DNA from: Zetaproteobacteria bacterium
Lineage (GTDB): Bacteria > Pseudomonadota > Zetaproteobacteria > Mariprofundales > Mariprofundaceae
Assembly: GCA_021545625.1 (NCBI GenBank)
Contig: JAJRVH010000118.1
Coordinates: forward strand, 1 to 6,758
Length of the DNA stretch: 6,758 nucleotides
Direction: 5' to 3'
Part shown: one piece after another, positions 1 through 5,694 of the stretch
Position numbering within the stretch: position 1 is the stretch's first letter
Layout: every line of letters starts with the position of its first letter
Translations under genes and position numbers: made by a program
The notes under the pieces: generated by a model
Database searches by the model: none
The model's input: the letters and a program-made list of their open reading frames with translations, nothing else
What the model was told of the DNA's origin: nothing

Positions 1-254
1 GCTACAACGCCGACTCCGGCGAGGCCCCGAAGGTGCTGGCCTCGGGCTACGGAGAGATTGCCCGGCGCATCCTGGACATCGCCCGCAGCGAACAGATTCA
101 TATCCACCGCGACGACTCGCTGGCACAGCTGCTGGCCCGCGTACCGGTCGGCACCGAGATTCCGGAGGAGGCCTATCAGCTGGTCGCCGAACTGCTGGCC
201 TTCCTGTACCGGACCGACCAACGACTGGCGGAAAAAATGGACAGCCCGAAGTAA
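1..254 (+). CDS. FlhB-like export switch C-terminal domain protein (3' end, partial)
   Basis: The 5' end lies outside the window. The reading frame enters with codons starting at base 3, gives 83 residues and stops at TAA 252-254. It resembles the small stand-alone homologues of the cytoplasmic C-terminal domain of FlhB (FlhB2/YlqH-like, EscU/YscU/HrcU switch family). Visible signatures are the start 'YNADSGEAPKVLASG', then a GEIARRILDIA helix, a basic/acidic stretch 'IHIHRDDSLAQLLARV', and 'GTEIPEEAYQLVAELLAFLY' near the end. Family members are about 90-110 residues, so only a short N-terminal part is missing. Full FlhB sits in the membrane and switches export from rod/hook to filament substrates. 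The role of these soluble single-domain homologues is less clear, and they often lie next to fliK. The location in a flagellar cluster supports the assignment. Confidence 0.82.
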   Translation, partial: YNADSGEAPKVLASGYGEIARRILDIARSEQIHIHRDDSLAQLLARVPVGTEIPEEAYQLVAELLAFLYRTDQRLAEKMDSPK

Positions 255-296
255 GCCGCTTCATTCCGGCCTCGACAAGCGGCCAGACAAGCGGCC
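255..296 (+). repeat. 12-base tandem repeat with a complementary arm
   Basis: GACAAGCGGCC occurs at 274-284 and again at 286-296, giving two copies with a 12-base period. GCCGCTT at 255-261, directly after the stop codon of the upstream gene, is complementary to AAGCGGC in either copy (277-283 or 289-295). The transcript could therefore form one of two alternative 7-bp stems. A T-rich stretch (303-310) follows, but not immediately after the stem, so this would be at best a weak or non-canonical terminator. Confidence 0.45.
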
Positions 297-302
297 CTGA
301 AC

Positions 303-331
303 TTGATTTTATCTTACCGGCTATCTATGCT
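303..331 (+). promoter_or_regulatory. candidate sigma-70 promoter for the surface-protein gene
   Basis: TTGATT at 303-308 (4 of 6 matches to TTGACA) is separated by exactly 17 bases from TATGCT at 326-331 (4 of 6 matches to TATAAT). The element sits in an A/T-rich patch of an otherwise G+C-rich region. Transcription would begin near 338 and leave a leader of about 90 bases that contains the inverted repeat at 374-402. This is a prediction by eye; no other promoter in the gap looks better. Confidence 0.45.
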
Positions 332-373
332 GTTTGGTGTTTCCATATCCGGCTGACGACGGCATGGATGCCT

Positions 374-402
374 GACCGTGCACACCCTGGACGTGCACGG
401 TC
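374..402. repeat. inverted repeat with 10-bp arms in the leader of the surface-protein gene
   Basis: GACCGTGCAC at 374-383 is the exact reverse complement of GTGCACGGTC at 393-402, with a 9-base spacer. The repeat lies 26 bases before the ATG at 429. In RNA it would form a strong hairpin just upstream of the ribosome-binding site; in DNA it could be a site for a dimeric repressor. The possible GTG start at 378 falls inside the left arm, which argues against that start. Confidence 0.6.
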
Positions 403-428
403 GCCTGCGATGCAAGCGGGAGGTTTCC

Positions 429-2531
429 ATGCATGCCCCATCCCTGTTATCCAGAGTCCTGATCTTCGTCCTGCTGCTCATCCCTGTACCGGTTTCGGCC
501 CAGCTTGTCATGGGTCCCGCGCGGCAGGTGACGAGCGACCCGGGGATGCAGCTCGATCCCAGCATCTCCGGCGATATGGTGGTCTACACCGACTGGCGCA
601 ACGGCAACGGCGACATCTACATGACCAATCTGGTCACCGGCGTGGAGGCGCCCGTGGTCACCGATCCCGGCACTCAGATCGTCCACGACGTCAGCGGGGG
701 CACCGTGGTCTACGGTGACTTCTCTCCTGTGACGAACATCGAGATCGTCATGGCCTACGACATCGCGAGCGGCACGCGCCAGCAGGTCACCGCCGGTCGG
801 ATGATCGAGACCTTGCCGACGATCTCCTCGCCCTGGGTCGTCTTCGAGGGCGCGGATATCGGATCCTCGGGCATCTACGCCTACGACCTCGTCGCGGCGG
901 TCTCTAAGGTGGTCAGCGCCAGCACCGACACGGTGAACCTGGCCTTCGAGCGGCCAAGGGTGGACGGAAGCCGGGTCGTGTTCCAGCGGGGCTCGCCCGG
1001 CGGCGGGTGGGAGGTCGTGGTCGCGGACCTGCTCGGTGGTCCCGAGCTGGTCCTTGGCTCGGGGCTGATCCCGAGGCCGATGCCCGACGTATCGGGGGAT
1101 CGGGTCGCCTGGCTCACGCCCTCCCCGGCCGGAGACCTGGACGTCGTGATCGCCGATCTGGTCGCGGGTACGGTCACGACCATCGCGCTCCCCGGTAAGC
1201 AGTCGCGTCCTCGCCTCTCGGGTGACTTCCTGGCCTTCGACGACCTCCAGGGGGGCGAGTACGACGTCGTGCTCTACCACCTCCCCTCGGGGACGGTGCA
1301 TCGCATCCCCGGGACCGGATCGATGGAGTTCTTGAACGACATCACGCCAGGGAGGGTGGCCTACGTCAGCGACGCGAGCGGCAACTTCGACATCTGGGTC
1401 TACGAGTTCGGAGTTGACACCGACGGCGACGGCATCATCGACCATATGGACAACTGCCCGGCCACGCCCAACCCGGATCAAACGGACAGCAACGGCAACG
1501 GCATCGGCGATGCCTGCGAATCATCCGGCATGTGCTCGCAGGGAAGCGAGCCGCTGGCCCGCTCCTACGCAATCAGCTGGGACCAGGGCATCATCGCCCC
1601 ATGGCTGCCAAACACGGCCTGGACAGTCCTCGATGCGCCGCTTTCCGGCGGCAATCCGGGCGGCTATCTGCACTCGACCAGCACCCAGGCTGCCGCAGGC
1701 GCCATGCTAAGGCGTGATGCGGCTCGGGATATCCCGGCCACCGGCAACCTCTCCCAGTGCAACAACATCAGCGCCGACCTGAGACTGATGGCAACCAGCA
1801 GCGGAACGGCATGGCTGCGATTCCGCTGGCAGGACGCATCGCACAACGGCTGGTACAAACCCCTGCAGGGACTTGTGCCCGGCACATGGCAACATGTCGA
1901 CGTGGCATTCGATCCGTTCTGGAGCGATGCCGAGGCCATCGCTCATGGCTGGATTCAGGAAACCACATCGGCTTCCTGGGCGACCATGTTCACCAATATC
2001 TACACAACGGAAATCCGCATGCCGGGAATCGGCGAAATCGGTATTGATAACTTCGCCCTCAGCTGCACAACTCCCACCATCACGGGCGAAACCATTGTCA
2101 GCAGTTGCCGCAACGAGGATGGCTCCTGGACCTATACGATCCAGGGGAATCAGGGCGGCGGCTATCGGCTGACCCTGCCCCGCCCGAATGGCGCAAGTGA
2201 CGACCGCATCTGTATCGAGGATGTCTCCCCGGAAGGCGAAATCACGATCGGAAAAACCTGTCCTGCCAGGCCGGGACAGGGTGAAATTGCCATACCGGGA
2301 GCCAGTGGCGCCTTCGATTTCACGCTGAATGACGCAATCACCAGGCATGTGGACTATGATGCCACATCCATTACAGTCAGCGGTCTGCAACACTCGAAGG
2401 TTTTTGTCGGCGTCAACCATGCCCCCCGGCAAGCGCCGGCAGCGATCAGAGCGTGGAATGCTCAGGCGCATCCGGCGCGGATGTGGTGCTGGATGCATCC
2501 GCCTCGTCGGACCCGGACGGAGACCCGCTGA
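429..2531 (+). CDS. exported PD40 beta-propeller / thrombospondin type 3 repeat protein (upstream part of a frameshifted gene)
   Basis: ATG 429 is chosen because GGGAGG (419-424) precedes it and a signal peptide begins there: residues 1-24, hydrophobic core about 10-22, likely cleavage VSA|Q. The GTG at 378 would bury the signal. Residues about 43-327 carry seven copies of a roughly 40-residue pattern like 'SGDMVVYTDWRNGNGDIY', as in PD40/TolB-type propellers, so a seven-bladed propeller is likely. Residues 330-363 are a thrombospondin type 3 repeat (DTDGDGIIDHMDNCP, then NGNGIGDAC) with the Asp ladder that binds calcium. Residues 369-546 look like a secreted beta-sandwich, perhaps laminin- or carbohydrate-binding-like. 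Residues 547-662 are unassigned. After N663-H-A-P666 the frame departs from the conserved protein and runs 34 residues of Arg/Pro/Trp-rich sequence to TGA 2529-2531. The continuation is in the -1 frame. Exported or surface-exposed; function unknown, and flagellar association is suggested only by position. Confidence 0.8.
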   Translation: MHAPSLLSRVLIFVLLLIPVPVSAQLVMGPARQVTSDPGMQLDPSISGDMVVYTDWRNGNGDIYMTNLVTGVEAPVVTDPGTQIVHDVSGGTVVYGDFSPVTNIEIVMAYDIASGTRQQVTAGRMIETLPTISSPWVVFEGADIGSSGIYAYDLVAAVSKVVSASTDTVNLAFERPRVDGSRVVFQRGSPGGGWEVVVADLLGGPELVLGSGLIPRPMPDVSGDRVAWLTPSPAGDLDVVIADLVAGTVTTIALPGKQSRPRLSGDFLAFDDLQGGEYDVVLYHLPSGTVHRIPGTGSMEFLNDITPGRVAYVSDASGNFDIWVYEFGVDTDGDGIIDHMDNCPATPNPDQTDSNGNGIGDACESSGMCSQGSEPLARSYAISWDQGIIAPWLPNTAWTVLDAPLSGGNPGGYLHSTSTQAAAGAMLRRDAARDIPATGNLSQCNNISADLRLMATSSGTAWLRFRWQDASHNGWYKPLQGLVPGTWQHVDVAFDPFWSDAEAIAHGWIQETTSASWATMFTNIYTTEIRMPGIGEIGIDNFALSCTTPTITGETIVSSCRNEDGSWTYTIQGNQGGGYRLTLPRPNGASDDRICIEDVSPEGEITIGKTCPARPGQGEIAIPGASGAFDFTLNDAITRHVDYDATSITVSGLQHSKVFVGVNHAPRQAPAAIRAWNAQAHPARMWCWMHPPRRTRTETR
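2422..2427 (+). other. frameshift site at a run of six C
   Basis: Upstream codons read N-H-A-P up to 2426, and the matching continuation P-A-S-A-G-S-D-Q-S-V-E-C-S-G is read from 2426 in the -1 frame. Together they give the usual entrance to a PKD domain, 'NHAPPASAGSDQSVECSG'. A seventh C would join the frames exactly (GCC CCC CCG GCA). The simplest reading is therefore one missing C in the tract. Whether it is missing in the cell, variable between cells, or an assembly error cannot be decided from one sequence. Confidence 0.85.
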
Positions 2532-3265
2532 GCTATGTCTGGAATGGTCCCTTCGGCACCGTGGATGGGATATCGCCGACCGTCAGGCTGCCGCTCGGCA
2601 CCCACACGCTCACATTGACGGTCACGGACAGCGATGGCGCAAGCGCAAGCGATACCGTCATTGTCTCCGTCCATGACCATACGCCCCCTGTCGTGCATGC
2701 AGGCCCCGATGTCACGCTTGAGGCAACGAGCCCGGCGGGGGCGGCCTTCGACGTTGCAGGCCAGAGCACGGCCAGCGACAACTGCTGTGATGTCGCGCTG
2801 CATATTGCACCGGTGGGCATTTACCCGCCGGGACGCACGCTGGTCACGGTGCAGGCGACGGACTGCTCCGGCAATACGGCTTCCGACACCATGTTCGTCA
2901 CCGTGAAGGACACAACGCCGCCGCAGGTAACGGCGGAACTTGTGCCGGTTGAACTGGAAGATGACGAAGGCAGCTTCCGCGTGGAATTTTCAGCAACCGA
3001 TATTGCAGATGCGCAACCGGCCATCATTGCCAGCCTCAATGGCAATGCCGTCAGCCATGGCCAGATCGTTCGTCTCGAATGGTCTGAGGAGACCGAGGCT
3101 GAAAGTGAACATGGCATGCTGCATCTGGGAGGCTCCATGTTCACGCTTGAGGTTTCGGCCACGGACGCGTCGGGGAACCGTGGCGTGGCTACGGCAAGTT
3201 ATGCATTTCCGGAACATGCCGGAAAACACGGGCACGAAGAGAAGAAGGAACACTCCGGGGATTAG
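2453..3265 (+). CDS. PKD and HYR domain C-terminal part of the frameshifted surface protein
   Basis: Coding similarity really begins at 2426, at the frameshift. GTG 2453 is only the first possible start codon in this frame and has no good ribosome-binding site or signal peptide, so independent translation is unlikely. Counting from 2453, residues 1-75 are a PKD domain (ASSDPDGDPLSYVW, then HTLTLTVTDSDG). Residues 77-153 are a hyalin-type HYR domain (TPPVVHAGPDVTLEATS, DNCCD with paired cysteines, then VTVQATDCSGNTAS). Residues 155-250 form a third Ig-like unit ending ATDASGNRG. The last 17 residues are a hydrophilic His/Glu/Lys-rich tail. No LPXTG, PEP-CTERM or type IX sorting signal is visible. 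Such domains are typical of secreted or surface proteins that bind polymers or other proteins. With the upstream part it would form a 945-residue protein. Confidence 0.75.
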   Translation: MECSGASGADVVLDASASSDPDGDPLSYVWNGPFGTVDGISPTVRLPLGTHTLTLTVTDSDGASASDTVIVSVHDHTPPVVHAGPDVTLEATSPAGAAFDVAGQSTASDNCCDVALHIAPVGIYPPGRTLVTVQATDCSGNTASDTMFVTVKDTTPPQVTAELVPVELEDDEGSFRVEFSATDIADAQPAIIASLNGNAVSHGQIVRLEWSEETEAESEHGMLHLGGSMFTLEVSATDASGNRGVATASYAFPEHAGKHGHEEKKEHSGD

Positions 3266-3341
3266 GCATGGGTTCCGCGAGAAGGAAAGCGCACCGGCAA
3301 CAGGAAAAAACAGCCGCGCCGCAGCGGTAAAAATTTCCCTC

Positions 3342-3367
3342 CCCCGGCGAGAACATCCCTGCCGGGG
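3342..3367. repeat. inverted repeat downstream of the surface-protein gene
   Basis: CCCCGGC at 3342-3348 is the reverse complement of GCCGGGG at 3361-3367, with a 12-base spacer. It lies about 80 bases after the TAG at 3263-3265 and could form a stem-loop at the transcript end. No T-run follows on the + strand, so it is not a canonical intrinsic terminator. A short T-rich stretch lies on the opposite side if read as the - strand, but no - strand gene needs it. Confidence 0.4.
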
Positions 3368-3421
3368 CCGGCCAAGGTCTGAATTCATAAGAAAAAATAT
3401 CATCCGCCGGAATTGGCCGGC
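3367..3421. repeat. 9-bp inverted repeat flanking an A/T-rich segment upstream of flgF
   Basis: GCCGGCCAA (3367-3375) and TTGGCCGGC (3413-3421) are perfect reverse complements, 37 bases apart. The right arm overlaps the -24 half of the sigma-54 promoter. The segment between the arms includes an A/T-rich tract (about 3379-3403), unusual in this G+C-rich DNA. Such a tract could be bent or bound by a DNA-bending protein between an enhancer and the promoter. No clear IHF consensus was found. Confidence 0.4.
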
Positions 3422-3429
3422 ATCTTGCA
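3414..3429 (+). promoter_or_regulatory. sigma-54 (RpoN) promoter of the flgF operon
   Basis: TGGCCGG at 3414-3420, four bases, then TTGCA at 3425-3429 matches the sigma-54 consensus TGGCACG-N4-TTGCW. The invariant GG (-24, at 3415-3416) and GC (-12, at 3427-3428) are present with the obligatory 10-base spacing. Transcription would start near 3439, leaving a leader of about 27 bases before flgF. In many polar-flagellated bacteria the rod/hook genes are middle-class genes driven by RpoN with an enhancer-binding activator such as FlrC, FleQ/FleR or FlbD. That fits the genes downstream. The activator site itself was not identified. Confidence 0.8.
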
Positions 3430-3430
3430 T

Positions 3431-3446
3431 GTTTACGTCCGTAAAC
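3431..3446. promoter_or_regulatory. palindrome over the predicted flgF transcription start (possible operator)
   Basis: GTTTACG (3431-3437) and CGTAAAC (3440-3446) are perfect inverted repeats around a 2-base centre. They begin directly after the -12 element of the sigma-54 promoter and cover its expected +1. The position is suited to a repressor that blocks initiation. The short loop makes a stable RNA hairpin less likely. The binding protein is unknown. Confidence 0.5.
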
Positions 3447-3465
3447 CCATTGACAGGGAGCAGCC

Positions 3466-4209
3466 ATGCAACGCGGATTCTTCATCTCGGGCAATGCCAA
3501 CCAGATGGCCCAGAACAAGCTCAACGACATCAGCCACAATCTGGCCAACGCCAACACCGTCGGCTTCATGGCCCATCGCACCGCCTTTTCCACCATCTTC
3601 GCATCGGCCGCCGGCAAGGAGGGCGCGCCCGATCAGATCGCGGCCGGCTATCTGTCGCTGAACCGCCAGTTCACCGATACCAGCAAGGGCGTGCTGACCT
3701 ACACCCGCAACAGCCTGGACTTTGCCATCCAGGGCAAGGCCTATTTTCGCGTCCGAACCGAGGATGGCGGGGAAGCCCTGACCCGGGCCGGCAATTTCAC
3801 GCTCGACGGCGCCGGCACGCTGCTGACCCAGGGTGGCCAGCCGGTGCTTGACGATGCCGGCCAGCCGATCACCGTGCCCGACGGCGATATTTCCGTGACC
3901 AGCAACGGCACCCTGTATGCCAACGGCGAGCCGTTCGCAACGCTGGGGCTGGCCACGCTCAGGAACGACAGCCAGGTGGCCGTACGTCACGGTGTGCTGC
4001 TGCTGTCCCCGGCCGACAACATCGAGCCGGCCGGCGCTGACGTCAACGTCCGGCAGGGATTTCTCGAGGAATCGAACGTCAACAGCATTCTGGCCATGAC
4101 CGAGCTGATTGATGTCATGCGCTCATCTCAATCGATGATGAAAGTCGTCGAAATCTACAACCAGCAAGCAAGCCTGCTTAACGACCGCGTCGGCGTCGTG
4201 CAGGGATAA
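3466..4209 (+). CDS. flgF: FlgF, flagellar proximal rod protein
   Basis: 247 residues. FlgF is a subunit of the proximal rod, the drive shaft crossing the periplasm, and is exported by the flagellar type III apparatus without a cleaved signal peptide. The N-terminal rod motif is at residues 19-34 (LNDISHNLANANTVGF). The central FlgE/F/G-type core shows LDFAIQGKAYF at 84-94 and TRAGNFTLDGAG from 106. The C-terminal helix starts near 203 (SNVNSILAMTELIDVMR). Both ends form the coiled coil of axial proteins. It differs from FlgG by its shorter length and by Met in place of the usual Lys after the GF of the rod motif. ATG 3466 is preceded by AGGGAG (3455-3460). It is first in the operon behind the sigma-54 promoter, with flgG 9 bases downstream. 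Confidence 0.93.
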   Translation: MQRGFFISGNANQMAQNKLNDISHNLANANTVGFMAHRTAFSTIFASAAGKEGAPDQIAAGYLSLNRQFTDTSKGVLTYTRNSLDFAIQGKAYFRVRTEDGGEALTRAGNFTLDGAGTLLTQGGQPVLDDAGQPITVPDGDISVTSNGTLYANGEPFATLGLATLRNDSQVAVRHGVLLLSPADNIEPAGADVNVRQGFLEESNVNSILAMTELIDVMRSSQSMMKVVEIYNQQASLLNDRVGVVQG

Positions 4210-4218
4210 GGAGTCTCC

Positions 4219-5007
4219 ATGTTACTTGCATTACATACCGCAGCCACCGGCATGGCCGCCCAGAGCCGCAATGTCGATGTCATTTCCAACAACCTGGCCA
4301 ATATCAACACGGCCGGCTTCAAGCGCGGACGCGCCAATTTTCAGGATCTGATGTATCAGCAGATCAAGGCTCCGGGCGCGGAAGCCAGCGCCGCCGGCAC
4401 GCAGCTGCCGACCGGTATCCAGATCGGTATGGGTGTGCGCACGGCCGGCGTCGAAAACCTGTTCAGCCAGGGCGAATTCAAGCAGACCGGCAGCTCGCTG
4501 GATCTGGCTATCCAGGGCCGCGGCTTCTTCCAGGTGCAGCTGGCCAACGGCGATACCGCCTATACGCGCGCCGGTTCCTTCAGCCTCGACGGTCAGGGCC
4601 AGGTCGTCACGCCGTCCGGCGACCTGCTGCAGCCGGCCATCTCCATCCCGCAGGATGCGCTGTCGATCATGGTCGCGGCCGATGGTACGGTTTCGGTCGA
4701 ACAGCCCGGCGCCCTGCAAACCGTGGTCGGCCAGATCCAGCTGGCCACGTTCCAGAACCCGGCCGGCCTGAAGCAGCTCGGCAACTCGCTCTACCAGAGC
4801 ACCAATGCCTCGGGCGAGGCGATTATCGGCAATCCTTCCGAGAACGGACTGGGCTCGATCGGCCAGTCCATGCTGGAAATGTCCAATGTCAACATGGTCG
4901 AGGAAATGGTCAACCTGATCTCGGCCCAGCGCGCCTATGAAATGAACTCCAAGGCCATCCAGGCAGCCGACGAAATGCTGCAGACGGCCAACAACGTCCG
5001 CAGGTAG
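4219..5007 (+). CDS. flgG: FlgG, flagellar distal rod protein
   Basis: 262 residues, the usual FlgG length. FlgG forms the distal rod that passes through the P and L rings to the hook. The N-terminal signature lies at residues 21-36 (VISNNLANINTAGFKR). The FlgG-specific stretch between the N-terminal helix and the core, about residues 46-80, includes the characteristic PTGIQIGMGVRTAG. The core shows LDLAIQGRGFFQV from 94 and TRAGSFSLDGQGQ from 116. The C-terminal helix is 222-262 (SNVNMVEEMVNLISAQRAYE), with the strongly conserved QRAYE motif. A clear GGAG (4210-4213) sits five bases before ATG 4219, immediately after the flgF stop. Co-transcription with flgF is almost certain. Confidence 0.97.
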   Translation: MLLALHTAATGMAAQSRNVDVISNNLANINTAGFKRGRANFQDLMYQQIKAPGAEASAAGTQLPTGIQIGMGVRTAGVENLFSQGEFKQTGSSLDLAIQGRGFFQVQLANGDTAYTRAGSFSLDGQGQVVTPSGDLLQPAISIPQDALSIMVAADGTVSVEQPGALQTVVGQIQLATFQNPAGLKQLGNSLYQSTNASGEAIIGNPSENGLGSIGQSMLEMSNVNMVEEMVNLISAQRAYEMNSKAIQAADEMLQTANNVRR

Positions 5008-5010
5008 GCA

Positions 5011-5694
5011 ATGAGGCTTCTGCTGCTTCTGCTGGCGCTGCTGTCCGCGCAACCGGCCATGGCCGAACCCGATGAGGCCATGCGTGCGTCCCTGCAGGCA
5101 TTCTTCGCCCGCGGCGTGCACTGGCAGCAGGCACAGGCCGAACTGATCCGCGTCGAACGCTGGCCGGACGCCAGCGGCCGACTGCGCTGGCATCTGCCCC
5201 GCATGCACGGACATCCCGGGCGGCTGGCGCTGATCGCCGAACAGGGCACAGGCAGGCAGATCCGCCGCTGGTACGTGCCGGTGCGGGTACACTGGTGGGC
5301 AAAGGTGGTCGTGGCTGCTACACCGCTTTCGGCACGCAGCTTGCTCACCCGGGATATGATGAAACAGACGCGAGCCGATATCGCCGGCCATCACGGCAAG
5401 GTATGGCGACAGACCGAACCCCTGCTGGGCATGCGCATGCTGCGTCCGCTGGACAAGGGCCAGATCATTCTGGGCAGTCATGTACGCCGCCCGCCGCTGA
5501 TCCGTCGCGGCGATCCGGTGGACATCGTGCTGGATGCGGGATCGATCCATATCCGCACGGCCGGCACGGCGCTGCGCACGGCGGCCAGGGGCGAACGAAT
5601 CCTGGTGCGCAACAGCCGCAGCCGCGAGGTTATCGCCGCCATTGCCGAAAGCCGCAACACGGTGCGCGTCGCATTCACGGGGAGTCGCGGATGA
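5011..5694 (+). CDS. flgA: FlgA, P-ring assembly chaperone
   Basis: 227 residues. FlgA is a periplasmic chaperone that binds FlgI and helps it polymerise into the P ring. A signal peptide is visible at residues 1-18 (leucine run, cleavage after AMA). A poorly conserved N-terminal region follows, then a SAF-type domain from about residue 97 (VVVAATPLSARSLLTRDM). The C-terminal beta domain carries the family's most recognisable motif at about 194-222 (GERILVRNSRSREVIAAI). ATG 5011 follows the flgG stop by three bases; CAGG at 5001-5004, inside the end of flgG, can serve as ribosome-binding site. Its stop overlaps the flgH start (ATGA, 5691-5694). Placement between flgG and flgH puts the chaperone in the same transcript as its client flgI, unlike enteric bacteria. 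Confidence 0.92.
   Translation: MRLLLLLLALLSAQPAMAEPDEAMRASLQAFFARGVHWQQAQAELIRVERWPDASGRLRWHLPRMHGHPGRLALIAEQGTGRQIRRWYVPVRVHWWAKVVVAATPLSARSLLTRDMMKQTRADIAGHHGKVWRQTEPLLGMRMLRPLDKGQIILGSHVRRPPLIRRGDPVDIVLDAGSIHIRTAGTALRTAARGERILVRNSRSREVIAAIAESRNTVRVAFTGSRG

Noticed and set aside
378..428. Upstream GTG start for the surface-protein gene
   Set aside because: It lies within the inverted repeat, has no ribosome-binding site, and adds 17 residues before a good signal peptide that starts at ATG 429.
447..1481. 344-codon open frame on the - strand
   Set aside because: Antisense to the propeller region; its composition (His, Arg, Asp, Val rich) is typical of a shadow frame. The + strand has a signal peptide and repeats.
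2421..2431. Programmed -1 ribosomal frameshift as the explanation of the broken gene
   Set aside because: The C CCC CGG context does not let the A-site tRNA re-pair well, and no clear downstream pseudoknot was seen by eye. A missing C is simpler, though recoding is not excluded.
1707..2498. 263-codon open frame on the - strand
   Set aside because: Antisense to the surface-protein gene, with no recognisable motif or ribosome-binding site.
3342..3380. Rho-independent terminator after the surface-protein gene
   Set aside because: The stem is present but no T-run follows on the + strand.
2940..3851. 303-codon + strand open frame bridging the surface-protein gene and flgF
   Set aside because: It overlaps two better-supported genes in another frame and has an Arg/Pro-rich shadow-like translation. 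It would also run through the sigma-54 promoter.
4231..5550. 439-codon open frame on the - strand
   Set aside because: It lies antisense to flgG and flgA, whose products are unmistakable. Long antisense frames are expected in G+C-rich codon-biased DNA, and the translation shows no domain.
5295..5690. N-terminal extension of the flgH frame
   Set aside because: This segment is flgA coding sequence in another frame; the lipoprotein signal of FlgH starts at 5691.
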